The position numbers and the translations under genes were made by a program. Under the pieces are notes generated by a model. The model saw only the letters and a program-made list of their open reading frames with translations, did not search any database and was not told the origin of the DNA. Below are positions 1 to 7,927 of a DNA stretch of 42,114 nucleotides, piece after piece (position 1 is the first letter of the stretch; every line of letters begins with the position of its first letter). Origin of the DNA: an uncultured Bacteroidota bacterium (lineage in GTDB: Bacteria > Bacteroidota > Bacteroidia > Flavobacteriales > Flavobacteriaceae); assembly GCA_902609035.1 (NCBI GenBank), contig CACLQG010000007.1, forward strand, positions 1 to 42,114, read 5' to 3'.

Positions 1-72
1 AGTCCAGGGTTTGGATTAAAAGTCAATGAAAAAAAATTACTTTCACTATCCAATTCTTACCTTAAAATTTAA
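1..72 (+). CDS. C-terminal tail of an upstream gene, possibly enolase superfamily (partial)
   Basis: Frame 1 is open from the window edge to a TAA at 70-72 and gives 23 residues. The segment PGFGLKVNEKKL resembles the PGxGxxxdEexL tail that closes many mandelate-racemase/enolase-superfamily sugar-acid dehydratases. The next gene starts only 6 bases later, as expected inside an operon. The peptide is too short for a firm family call; what is seen is an open frame with operon-like spacing, and the enolase assignment is an inference. Confidence 0.4.
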   Translation, partial: SPGFGLKVNEKKLLSLSNSYLKI

Positions 73-78
73 TTATAA

Positions 79-2451
79 ATGAAAAAATTAAAACTATTTA
101 TTTTATTATTTGGAACATTAGTTTATGGTCAACGTCCTGTCGACTTAGTCAATCCCTTAGTGGACTCAGCTAATTCTAGATGGTTCTTTTTTAGCTCTGC
201 CAGTCGGCCTTTTGGAATGGTCAATTTGAGTCCTGATATGGGAACAGCAGGAGCTTGGGAATCAGGATATCGTTACAACCAAAAAACTATTAACTTTTTT
301 AGCCATATTCACGCTTGGCAATTGTCTGGGATTCCAGTGTTACCAACCACTGGAGAAGTAAAGGCCCATTTGGGTCCCAAAACATATGGATCTGCCTATT
401 CTCATGAAAGGGAAACGGTTGAACCAGGTTATCATAAGGTTGTTTTAGACGATTACAATATCAAAGCAGAATTGACCTCTACCGTAAGGGTAGGTTTTCA
501 CCGATATACATTTCCACAATCTGACCAAAGTGCAATTGTTATTGATCTCTCAGCACAACTCGGTCCTAGTGGTACGGAGAGCGGATATGTAAAAAAAGTA
601 TCCAATAAGATACTGAGAGGTTATGCTTTGATGGAAAAAACTAGAAGAAGACCCAAATCCACTAAAGTTTTTTTCAGCATTCATTTTAGTACTCCATTTG
701 ATAATTTATATGCTTTTCAGAATAATAAATTATTAGGTAAAGTTAACGACTTTAAAGGTGAGAATGGAGGTGTATACCCTCTATTCAGAACAAAAAAGGG
801 TGAGCAGATAATGATGAAAGTAGGTATCTCGTACGTAAGCATGGAGCAAGCGGAACTAAACCTCACAACGGAACTTAAGCATTGGGATTTTGATGCAGTG
901 GTTCAAGATTCAAAAAATCAGTGGAATGATTATCTCAGCCGCATAGAAATCAAAGGAAACACCAAAGACAATCAAATAAGGTTTTATACTGATTTATGGC
1001 ATGCTTTGCAGGGGAGAAGAATTATTAGTGATGTAAATGGAAAGTACAGTGATATGACTGGTGCAAAGCAACGCATTGGGCAAATCCCTCTAAATAAAAA
1101 TGGTATACCAAAGTTTAATCACTACAATTCCGACTCTTTTTGGGGAGCCCAATGGACCTTAAATACCTTGTGGCATTTGGTCTACCCCAGAATTTCAGAG
1201 GAATTTGTCAATTCTATGTTATTGATGTACGATGATGGGGGCTTGATTCCTAGAGGCCCCTCTGGGGGCAATTACACCTATGTTATGACTGGCGCCTCGA
1301 CCACTCCATTTATAGTCAGTGCCTATATGAAAGGTATCAGAGGTTTTGACATTGAAAAAGCCTACAAAGGCATGCTTAAAAATGCACTACCAGGGGGAAT
1401 TATGAGCAAAGTAGGTTATGAACATTATACCCACAAAGGAGGAGGTATTGAATATTATATAGAAAGGGGGTATGTGCCTTTTCCACTTTATGAGAAACAA
1501 TATGGATATCATCAGTGTGGTCCTGGGGTAACTATGGAGTATGCCTATCAAGATTGGACTTTGGCGCAAATGGCCAAGGCTTTAAATAAAAATGGCGATT
1601 ACGAAATGCTCAAAAAAAGGGCAGCCAACTATCGAAATATATATGATCCCGAGTCAGGATGGATGAGAGGCCGAACCATGGAGGGAAAATGGGTAACGCC
1701 TTTTGACCCTTTGGTTTACGAAAGTGATTATAAACACCCTTTGGGATCTGGTTTTGTTGAAGCTACTGCTGCTGCTGCAACTTGGTTTGTTCCCCATGAC
1801 CTAGCAGGACTTGCCGACCTTATGGGAGGAAAGGAAACCGCTGCAAAAAGATTAAACCAATCTTTTTTAATAGCGGAACAGCACGGATTTGTAGGCCATA
1901 ACTATCGTGGAGATAAATTTGTTGCAAGTGAACGTAGAAGGGTATTTATCAATTATGGAAATCAGCCATCAATGCAAACAGGTTATATATTCAATTATTT
2001 AGGTCAGCCTTGGCTCACACAAAAATGGATTAGGAATGTTATTGATGAAGTTTACTCTGATAACGACCCACAGCGAGGATATAGTGGAGATGAGGACCAA
2101 GGTCTTATGGGAGCACTTTCAGTATTGATGAAGATGGGATTATTTGAAATGAAAGGTGGGGCAGACATTAATCCAACCTATGATTTATCTAGTCCTATAT
2201 TTGATGAAATAACCATTCATTTGGATAAAGATTATTACATGGGAGAAAGATTTACCATAAACTCCCAAAAAAACAGCCCCAAAAATAAGTACATTCAAAG
2301 TGTCAAACTCAACGGAGAGTCTCTAAACCAGTCATGGTTTTATCATAAAGATTTAGTTAAAGGAGGAACATTGGATTATGTTTTAGGTGATAAACCAAAT
2401 TACAATTGGGGGACAGCAAAAGAAATACTTCCAGCAAGCATGTCTGATTAA
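79..2451 (+). CDS. Divergent GH92-type exo-alpha-mannosidase, secreted
   Basis: The 790-residue protein begins with a cleavable signal peptide (about residues 1-17, ending VYGQ), so it acts in the periplasm or at the surface. GH92 enzymes are calcium-dependent inverting exo-alpha-mannosidases. Family hallmarks are visible: RPFGMVNLSPD near residue 45, FSHIHAWQLSG near 75, an acidic MEYAYQDW segment near 485 where the general acid Glu normally sits, and YSGDEDQG near 668 matching the Asp-x-Asp catalytic-base motif. The usual SGTGxxDYGD region is replaced by SGIPVLPTTG, so it is divergent and its linkage specificity may differ. It leads a packed run of sulfatase genes, suggesting that it trims mannose or a related alpha-linked sugar from desulfated oligosaccharides. 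The start is an ATG 6 bases after the upstream stop. Confidence 0.8.
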   Translation: MKKLKLFILLFGTLVYGQRPVDLVNPLVDSANSRWFFFSSASRPFGMVNLSPDMGTAGAWESGYRYNQKTINFFSHIHAWQLSGIPVLPTTGEVKAHLGPKTYGSAYSHERETVEPGYHKVVLDDYNIKAELTSTVRVGFHRYTFPQSDQSAIVIDLSAQLGPSGTESGYVKKVSNKILRGYALMEKTRRRPKSTKVFFSIHFSTPFDNLYAFQNNKLLGKVNDFKGENGGVYPLFRTKKGEQIMMKVGISYVSMEQAELNLTTELKHWDFDAVVQDSKNQWNDYLSRIEIKGNTKDNQIRFYTDLWHALQGRRIISDVNGKYSDMTGAKQRIGQIPLNKNGIPKFNHYNSDSFWGAQWTLNTLWHLVYPRISEEFVNSMLLMYDDGGLIPRGPSGGNYTYVMTGASTTPFIVSAYMKGIRGFDIEKAYKGMLKNALPGGIMSKVGYEHYTHKGGGIEYYIERGYVPFPLYEKQYGYHQCGPGVTMEYAYQDWTLAQMAKALNKNGDYEMLKKRAANYRNIYDPESGWMRGRTMEGKWVTPFDPLVYESDYKHPLGSGFVEATAAAATWFVPHDLAGLADLMGGKETAAKRLNQSFLIAEQHGFVGHNYRGDKFVASERRRVFINYGNQPSMQTGYIFNYLGQPWLTQKWIRNVIDEVYSDNDPQRGYSGDEDQGLMGALSVLMKMGLFEMKGGADINPTYDLSSPIFDEITIHLDKDYYMGERFTINSQKNSPKNKYIQSVKLNGESLNQSWFYHKDLVKGGTLDYVLGDKPNYNWGTAKEILPASMSD

Positions 2452-2461
2452 AAAATAGTAT

Positions 2462-3487
2462 GTGGAAAGAAAGTTAGGGTTTGGAATTATTGGTACTGGT
2501 AGTATTGCCAATTTTCATGCAAATTGCATAGAAAAGATTGACAATGCTAATCTTTTGGGAGTTTATAGTAAATCTCAGGCCAGAGCAAATCAAGTGGCTG
2601 AAAATTTTAATTGCCCCGTTTTTTGGGATATGGAAAGACTATTATCCAATCCCAATATTGACATTATTTGCGTTTGTAATGAAAGTGGGCTTCACTCCGT
2701 TACTATTGATAAAATTGCTAAATCTGGTAAACACGTTCTTTGTGAAAAACCATTAGAAACTAGTATTGAAAAAATAGATAAGATTGCAGCGATAGTAAAA
2801 TCATCAGGTATCCAACTTGGTTGCGTATTTCAGAATCGTGAAAACCCAGAATATAAAAAACTCAAATCTTATATTTCTACGGGGACTTTAGGAAAAATTC
2901 TATTGTGTCAAACTAGTATTAATTGGTATCGTCCTCCTAGTTATTACCAGGGTTCATGGCGAGGTACCCATTCCTTAGATGGAGGAGCTGCATTGATTAA
3001 TCAAGGTATTCATACAATTGATCTTATGCTAGATATAATGGGTGATGTAAATGAAATTAGTGCGTTTGTAGATACCTTACATCATGAGATCGAGGGAGAA
3101 GATATAGCAGTAGCTACTTTGAAGTTTAAAAGTGGAGCTTTGGGAACCTTATCTGGTGGAACCGCGTTATTTCCAGGAGAACCAGAGTCTATAAGCGTTT
3201 ATGGAACCAAAGGAAATATAATCTTCAGAGGTGGAAAAATTGTCTCCTCTAGTGTGGCGAGCATCCAGCAGGAATTGAGTAAATTAGAAAATCAATCAGG
3301 AAGTGGTGCTTCAGATCCCATGGCAATTACAGATCAATTTCATATTTCTGTAATTATGGATATGATAAATGCCGTTATCTTTGATAAAACCCCATGTATT
3401 AGTATAGATCAGGCTAGAAAGCCAGTTGAATTGATTAATTCCATATATAAATCAAAAGGAAACAGAATTAAAATAATTAAAACCTAA
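2462..3487 (+). CDS. Gfo/Idh/MocA-family NAD(P)-dependent oxidoreductase, cytoplasmic
   Basis: The 341-residue protein has an N-terminal Rossmann fold (GIIGTGSIANFH, residues 6-17) and the CEKPLE motif near residue 95, where Lys contacts the nicotinamide and substrate in this family. The C-terminal half has the usual alpha/beta substrate domain, with GGAALINQGIHTIDLM carrying the catalytic-region His. There is no signal peptide, so it is cytoplasmic. Translation starts at GTG (2462); an in-frame TAG at 2456-2458 leaves no earlier start, and the ATG at 2460 is out of frame and stops after five codons. The stop overlaps the next start (TAATG). It probably oxidises or reduces a sugar or sugar acid released by this locus, but family membership alone does not reveal the substrate. 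Confidence 0.85.
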   Translation: MERKLGFGIIGTGSIANFHANCIEKIDNANLLGVYSKSQARANQVAENFNCPVFWDMERLLSNPNIDIICVCNESGLHSVTIDKIAKSGKHVLCEKPLETSIEKIDKIAAIVKSSGIQLGCVFQNRENPEYKKLKSYISTGTLGKILLCQTSINWYRPPSYYQGSWRGTHSLDGGAALINQGIHTIDLMLDIMGDVNEISAFVDTLHHEIEGEDIAVATLKFKSGALGTLSGGTALFPGEPESISVYGTKGNIIFRGGKIVSSSVASIQQELSKLENQSGSGASDPMAITDQFHISVIMDMINAVIFDKTPCISIDQARKPVELINSIYKSKGNRIKIIKT

Positions 3488-4824
3488 TGAAAAATTTAAT
3501 CAATTTTATTTTTTGTGTGATCCTATCGATTACATTTCTGCCCATAGCTTGTCAAACTATAACAGAGCAACCCTCAAAACCTAACGTTATTTTAATTATG
3601 GCAGATGATATCGGGTTTGAATGTTTAAGTATCAATGGGAGCACTTCCTATAAAACTCCTGTTTTAGATTCTTTAGCTAACAAAGGAATTAATTTTACGA
3701 AAGCTATTTCACAACCTTTATGTACCCCTTCAAGAGTAAAAATTATGACAGGGAAATTCAATTTCAAGAACTACGAATATTTTACATATCTGAATCCCAA
3801 AGAAAAATCTTTTGGAAACCTGTTTAAGGAAAATGGTTATAAAACAGCCATAGTAGGTAAATGGCAACTTAATGGAATTGCACACAAATTAGAGGGCTTT
3901 AATGATAATACGCGACCTAACCATTTTGGTTTTGACGAGTATAGTTTGTGGCAATTAACTAAACTCAAATCCTATGGTGAACGATTTGCCAATCCTTATA
4001 TTGAGCAAAATGGAAAAGCTTTACCCCGAGACCAAAATGCTTATGGCCCAGATATAGTCTCTAATTACGCCATAGATTTTATCAAAAGAAATAAGGACCA
4101 ACCTTTCTTTATCTATTATCCTATGCTATTGGTTCACAGCCCATTTGTTCCCACCCCAGATTCACCAGAGTGGGAATCAATGGAAACGAGATCAAAACAA
4201 GAAGATCGATTCTATATTGATATGGTAGCATATATGGATAAGATTATTGGAAGAATTGTAAATGAATTAAAAACTCAGGGTATAGCAGACAATACACTTC
4301 TGTATTTTATAGGAGATAATGGCACCAAAACAACATTGGTTTCTCTAACGGAAAATGGGCCCATTAGAGGAGGAAAAGGTAACACAATTACACACGGAAA
4401 CCATGTTCCAATGGTCGCAAGTTGGCCCGAAAAAATCAAAAAACCTTACACATACAATGGCTTGATTAATTTCACTGATTTTTATGCTACTTTTTGTGAT
4501 ATTTTAGATGTAGCCAATGAAAGTGACGGGTTAAGTATGATTGACTTACTATATGGCGAAAAGCTTTTGGAAAGAAAAATAGTTACTACTTACTATGACC
4601 CCATGTGGTCTGCTAATGTGACCCAATTTAGAAACGTTTTTTCACAAAATTCAAGATACAAACTTTACAAAGATGGAAAGTTTTATGATATGGAAAGTGA
4701 TATTTTAGAAAAATCACCTCTTAGTGATAAAGAATTAAGTGAGGATCAAAAAATCATAAAAGCAAAATTAGCTGACGAACTTGCACGTTTTCCATCACTT
4801 CCAGAAACCTCCTTTGTCAGATAA
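3487..4824 (+). CDS. S1-family (formylglycine) sulfatase with atypical GKWQ motif
   Basis: The 445-residue protein has a hydrophobic leader with Cys at about residue 22 (FLPIAC), either a lipoprotein signal or an ordinary signal peptide. Sulfatase landmarks are the metal-binding ADD at residues 39-41, CTPSR at 79-83 whose Cys is converted to formylglycine, VHSPFVP in mid-protein, and GDNGT near 278. The usual GKWH is GKWQ (residues 124-127), and the usual GGxRVP is HGNHVP. That combination suggests a subfamily distinct from the arylsulfatase A type, so it may bind sulfate differently. It hydrolyses sulfate esters, and the surrounding genes imply a carbohydrate substrate. The ATG overlaps the preceding stop by one base. 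Confidence 0.88.
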   Translation: MKNLINFIFCVILSITFLPIACQTITEQPSKPNVILIMADDIGFECLSINGSTSYKTPVLDSLANKGINFTKAISQPLCTPSRVKIMTGKFNFKNYEYFTYLNPKEKSFGNLFKENGYKTAIVGKWQLNGIAHKLEGFNDNTRPNHFGFDEYSLWQLTKLKSYGERFANPYIEQNGKALPRDQNAYGPDIVSNYAIDFIKRNKDQPFFIYYPMLLVHSPFVPTPDSPEWESMETRSKQEDRFYIDMVAYMDKIIGRIVNELKTQGIADNTLLYFIGDNGTKTTLVSLTENGPIRGGKGNTITHGNHVPMVASWPEKIKKPYTYNGLINFTDFYATFCDILDVANESDGLSMIDLLYGEKLLERKIVTTYYDPMWSANVTQFRNVFSQNSRYKLYKDGKFYDMESDILEKSPLSDKELSEDQKIIKAKLADELARFPSLPETSFVR

Positions 4825-4837
4825 TTATACAAATATA

Positions 4838-6499
4838 ATGATAGCAAGGGGATTTTTATTTTTGTCTTTTTTAATAATTGTTGTTTTTTCTTTTATGCCT
4901 GCGTTGAAAGAGAAACTATTAAAACCCAATATTGTTTTTATTTCAATTGACGATCTAAATGACTGGGTAGGTTTTTTGGGCCACAAAGAGGTAAATACTC
5001 CCAATATGAATAATTTAGCTAAAGATGGTTATTCTTTTACAAACGCCCACTGTCCTGCACCTATTTGTGGACCATCTAGAACTGCAATTTTTAGTGGTTT
5101 ACAACCAGTCACATCTGGAATTTATGACAATAATATTAAGTTCAGCAGGGATTTACCCAAGGTGGTAACATTGCCCGAACACTTCAGGAATAATGGTTAT
5201 AAAGTTTACGGAATTGGCAAGTTATTCCATGGAGGAGCTTCTAATGTTCCAAAAGCTGCTTTTGACCAATATGGCGGTAAATTGGGTTCGGCTGCACCCT
5301 TCACCTCCTCAGAACTCCAGATCAGTAAACAAAATCCTTTTCACAAAATCACCAAGCTTGGTAAGTCCTTTAAACTTCCACTTAATGGTATGCCTGCAGA
5401 TCGTTATTGGAATAAAGCTCATACATTCGACTGGGGTGCGGTAGATTTACCTGATACTCTTTTTTCAGATCGTTTGAGCGTGGATTGGGCTATTGAAAAA
5501 TTACCCTCAATTAAAGATGAACCATTTTTCTTGGCGCTCGGTTTTGAGCGACCACATCAACCCCTTTTTAACCCTAAAAGGTTTCATGATTTATATCCAC
5601 TTGACAAATTAACTTTACCTGATGTTCCTGAACAAGACCTTGAGGATCTGCCCTTCAGGGCAAAACAATTAGCTTTATATCCCAAAACCTCTGGACGACA
5701 TAAAACTGTTGTTAAGTATGGTCAGTGGGAGAATGCTGTAGCTTCTTACTTGGCATCTGTATCTTTTGTTGATGAACTAATCGGAGATTTTATAAAAGCT
5801 CTAGAACAACATGGTCTAATGAAAAATACTTGGGTGGTTCTTTGGTCAGATCACGGTTGGCATTTGGGAGAAAAATCCCATTGGGGAAAAGCTACAGGAT
5901 GGTTCAGAAGCACTCGTGTTCCTTTTTTAATTGTTCCACCACAAGGACAAAATAAGTTTCAAAAATCTGTTAATATTCATAATACTGTAAACCTTTTGGA
6001 TTTGGCACCCACCCTAGCAGATATGGCGGGGATTCCCAAAAAAACCGAATGGGAGGGAAGGAGTCTTGTACCCCTTCTCAAAGGCCAACAAAAAGACTGG
6101 GAGGAAGTAACATTGACTACTTTTTCCATTGGTTCTCACACAATTTCCACTCCCGGGTGGCAGTTGATTTCATATTTTGACGGTAGTTTTGAACTCTATG
6201 ACCTCAATAATGATCCCAATCAATTTAATAATCTTGCTGATCAAACTGGTTCGGCTAAGTTGATCAATCGATTGAAAGCATTTATTCCTGACGAGCCAAA
6301 TTGGGACTATTTCATCCGCCATAAAACTTATAAAATTCTGGTATCTAAAAATGGAAATGTTCAAGTTTTTAATCAAATGCTAGAAGGACGAAATGATATT
6401 GATATCTCAGAGGAAGTTCCAGAATTAGTTCAAAAAATAAAGAGGTATATTAATGTTAAAAAACCGCAACAAAAAAAATTTTATATAGCGTCTATGTAG
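4838..6499 (+). CDS. Iduronate-2-sulfatase-like S1 sulfatase (S1_7-like)
   Basis: With the start placed at ATG 4838 the protein has 553 residues and opens with a hydrophobic export signal (residues 1-20). The in-frame ATG at 4781 would overlap the previous gene by 44 bases and add 19 polar residues before the signal, so I reject it. Motifs are IDDLNDWVG near residues 38-45, CGPSR at 77-81 with the formylglycine Cys, GIGKLFHGG, GFERPHQPLFNP, and SDHGWHLGEKSHWGK. Together these are the signature of the iduronate-2-sulfatase group. Relatives remove 2-O-sulfate from uronic acids or sulfate from other algal sugars, so the exact position attacked is not deducible. The long C-terminus beyond about residue 460 is less conserved. 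A paralogue lies at 13688-15145. Confidence 0.88.
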   Translation: MIARGFLFLSFLIIVVFSFMPALKEKLLKPNIVFISIDDLNDWVGFLGHKEVNTPNMNNLAKDGYSFTNAHCPAPICGPSRTAIFSGLQPVTSGIYDNNIKFSRDLPKVVTLPEHFRNNGYKVYGIGKLFHGGASNVPKAAFDQYGGKLGSAAPFTSSELQISKQNPFHKITKLGKSFKLPLNGMPADRYWNKAHTFDWGAVDLPDTLFSDRLSVDWAIEKLPSIKDEPFFLALGFERPHQPLFNPKRFHDLYPLDKLTLPDVPEQDLEDLPFRAKQLALYPKTSGRHKTVVKYGQWENAVASYLASVSFVDELIGDFIKALEQHGLMKNTWVVLWSDHGWHLGEKSHWGKATGWFRSTRVPFLIVPPQGQNKFQKSVNIHNTVNLLDLAPTLADMAGIPKKTEWEGRSLVPLLKGQQKDWEEVTLTTFSIGSHTISTPGWQLISYFDGSFELYDLNNDPNQFNNLADQTGSAKLINRLKAFIPDEPNWDYFIRHKTYKILVSKNGNVQVFNQMLEGRNDIDISEEVPELVQKIKRYINVKKPQQKKFYIASM

Positions 6500-6509
6500 T
6501 TTAACAGAT

Positions 6510-7922
6510 ATGATAAATAAAGTAAGTAAATTTATACTATTCTCTATGAACTTATCATTGATGATGTTCTTTTCATCCCTAATTTTTGGACAAGAAAAGC
6601 CAAATATCATTTTTATTATGGCAGATGATTTGGGTTATGGAGATGTAGGTGTATATGGACAGCAGCTTATAAAAACCCCGAATATAGACAAGTTGAGTCA
6701 TGATGGTATGAAATTTACTGACTACTATTCTGGTGCCTCTGTTTGCGCTCCCGCTCGCTCAGTCCTTATGACTGGTTTACACGTAGGTCATACCCGTATT
6801 CGTGGTAATTTTGGTAAAGGCGGGGTTGTTGGATTGGCGGGAAAGGAGGGTAGGATTCCTCTAAAAGAAATAGATTTGACTATTGCAGAGGTTTTACAGG
6901 ATAAAGGCTATCGAACAGGAATGATTGGAAAATGGGGACTTGGTGAACCTAATACCTCAGGAGAACCCAACAAGAAAGGTTTTGATTATTTCTATGGTTT
7001 TTATAACCAAAGAAGGGCGCATTCCTATTATCCAGAATATATTTGGGAAAATACTAGAAAAGTTACGCTTTACGGAAATGAAAACGAACACAACCAACAA
7101 TATACGCATAATCTATTTGCCGATAAAGCCATAAATTTTATTGATATAAATCAGCAAATCCCCTTTTTTCTTTATTTGCCTATATGTATTCCGCATAGTC
7201 GTTATGAGCTTCCAGATAACGGGATTTACACCCATAAAAAAGGTTGGACTGATCTTCAAAAAAAATATGCTGCAATGATTACCCGTTTGGATGAAACTGT
7301 AGGAAGAATAGTTAAAAGGCTAGAAGCTTTAGGAATAGCAGACAATACCTATATATTCTTTAGTTCGGACAATGGTCCTGCTGAAATAGAAGAGGAATGG
7401 GAAATCTTTAATAGTAATGGAATTTACAGGGGGATGAAGCGTGACCCGTATGAGGGAGGGATAAGAGTGCCTTTTATTGTCTATCACCCAAAAAAGATAG
7501 TTCCTGGATTAGAGAGTAATCAAGTAGGTTATTTTGCTGATTTTTTTCCTACTGTAATGGAATTGATCGGAGCCAAAATTGAGAATTCTTTTGATGGTAA
7601 AAGCATAGTAGGAATCCTACACGGAACTCAACAGAGTTTTGAAAGAGATCCTCTTTACTGGGAATTCTATGAAAAAAAGGGTTGGCGTGCCACCCGTTTT
7701 GGAAAATGGAAAGCCATTCAAAATAATTTACATGAAAGCCACGATGGCCCAATTGAACTTTATGACCTTTATTTAGATGCTGGGGAGAATATTGATTTGA
7801 GTCAATCACATCCTCAAATTTTAGAGGAGGCAAAAAAAATATTTAAAATTTCTAGTTTTCAATCGGAGCACTATTTTTGGAAGTTTCAGCAAAAAGGAAC
7901 AACGAATATTTACAATAACTAA
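6510..7922 (+). CDS. Arylsulfatase A-like S1 sulfatase, secreted
   Basis: The 470-residue protein has a signal peptide of about 28 residues ending IFGQ. It shows the classical order of sulfatase motifs: MADDLGYGDVG at residues 37-47, CAPAR at 79-83 (formylglycine site), GHTRIRGN shortly after, IGKWGLG in place of GKWHLG, PHSRYELP, SSDNGP as the distal metal ligand pair, and EGGIRVPFI. The His of GKWH is Gly here (GKWGLG), as happens in some subgroups. It is 10 bases downstream of the preceding sulfatase and 5 bases before the GH105 gene, so it is co-transcribed. The arrangement suggests sequential removal of sulfate from different sugar positions before glycosidases act. Confidence 0.9.
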   Translation: MINKVSKFILFSMNLSLMMFFSSLIFGQEKPNIIFIMADDLGYGDVGVYGQQLIKTPNIDKLSHDGMKFTDYYSGASVCAPARSVLMTGLHVGHTRIRGNFGKGGVVGLAGKEGRIPLKEIDLTIAEVLQDKGYRTGMIGKWGLGEPNTSGEPNKKGFDYFYGFYNQRRAHSYYPEYIWENTRKVTLYGNENEHNQQYTHNLFADKAINFIDINQQIPFFLYLPICIPHSRYELPDNGIYTHKKGWTDLQKKYAAMITRLDETVGRIVKRLEALGIADNTYIFFSSDNGPAEIEEEWEIFNSNGIYRGMKRDPYEGGIRVPFIVYHPKKIVPGLESNQVGYFADFFPTVMELIGAKIENSFDGKSIVGILHGTQQSFERDPLYWEFYEKKGWRATRFGKWKAIQNNLHESHDGPIELYDLYLDAGENIDLSQSHPQILEEAKKIFKISSFQSEHYFWKFQQKGTTNIYNN

Positions 7923-7927
7923 AATTA

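Noticed and set aside
4781..4837. Upstream in-frame ATG for the sulfatase at 4838
   Set aside because: It would overlap the previous gene by 44 bases and put 19 polar residues before the hydrophobic export signal.
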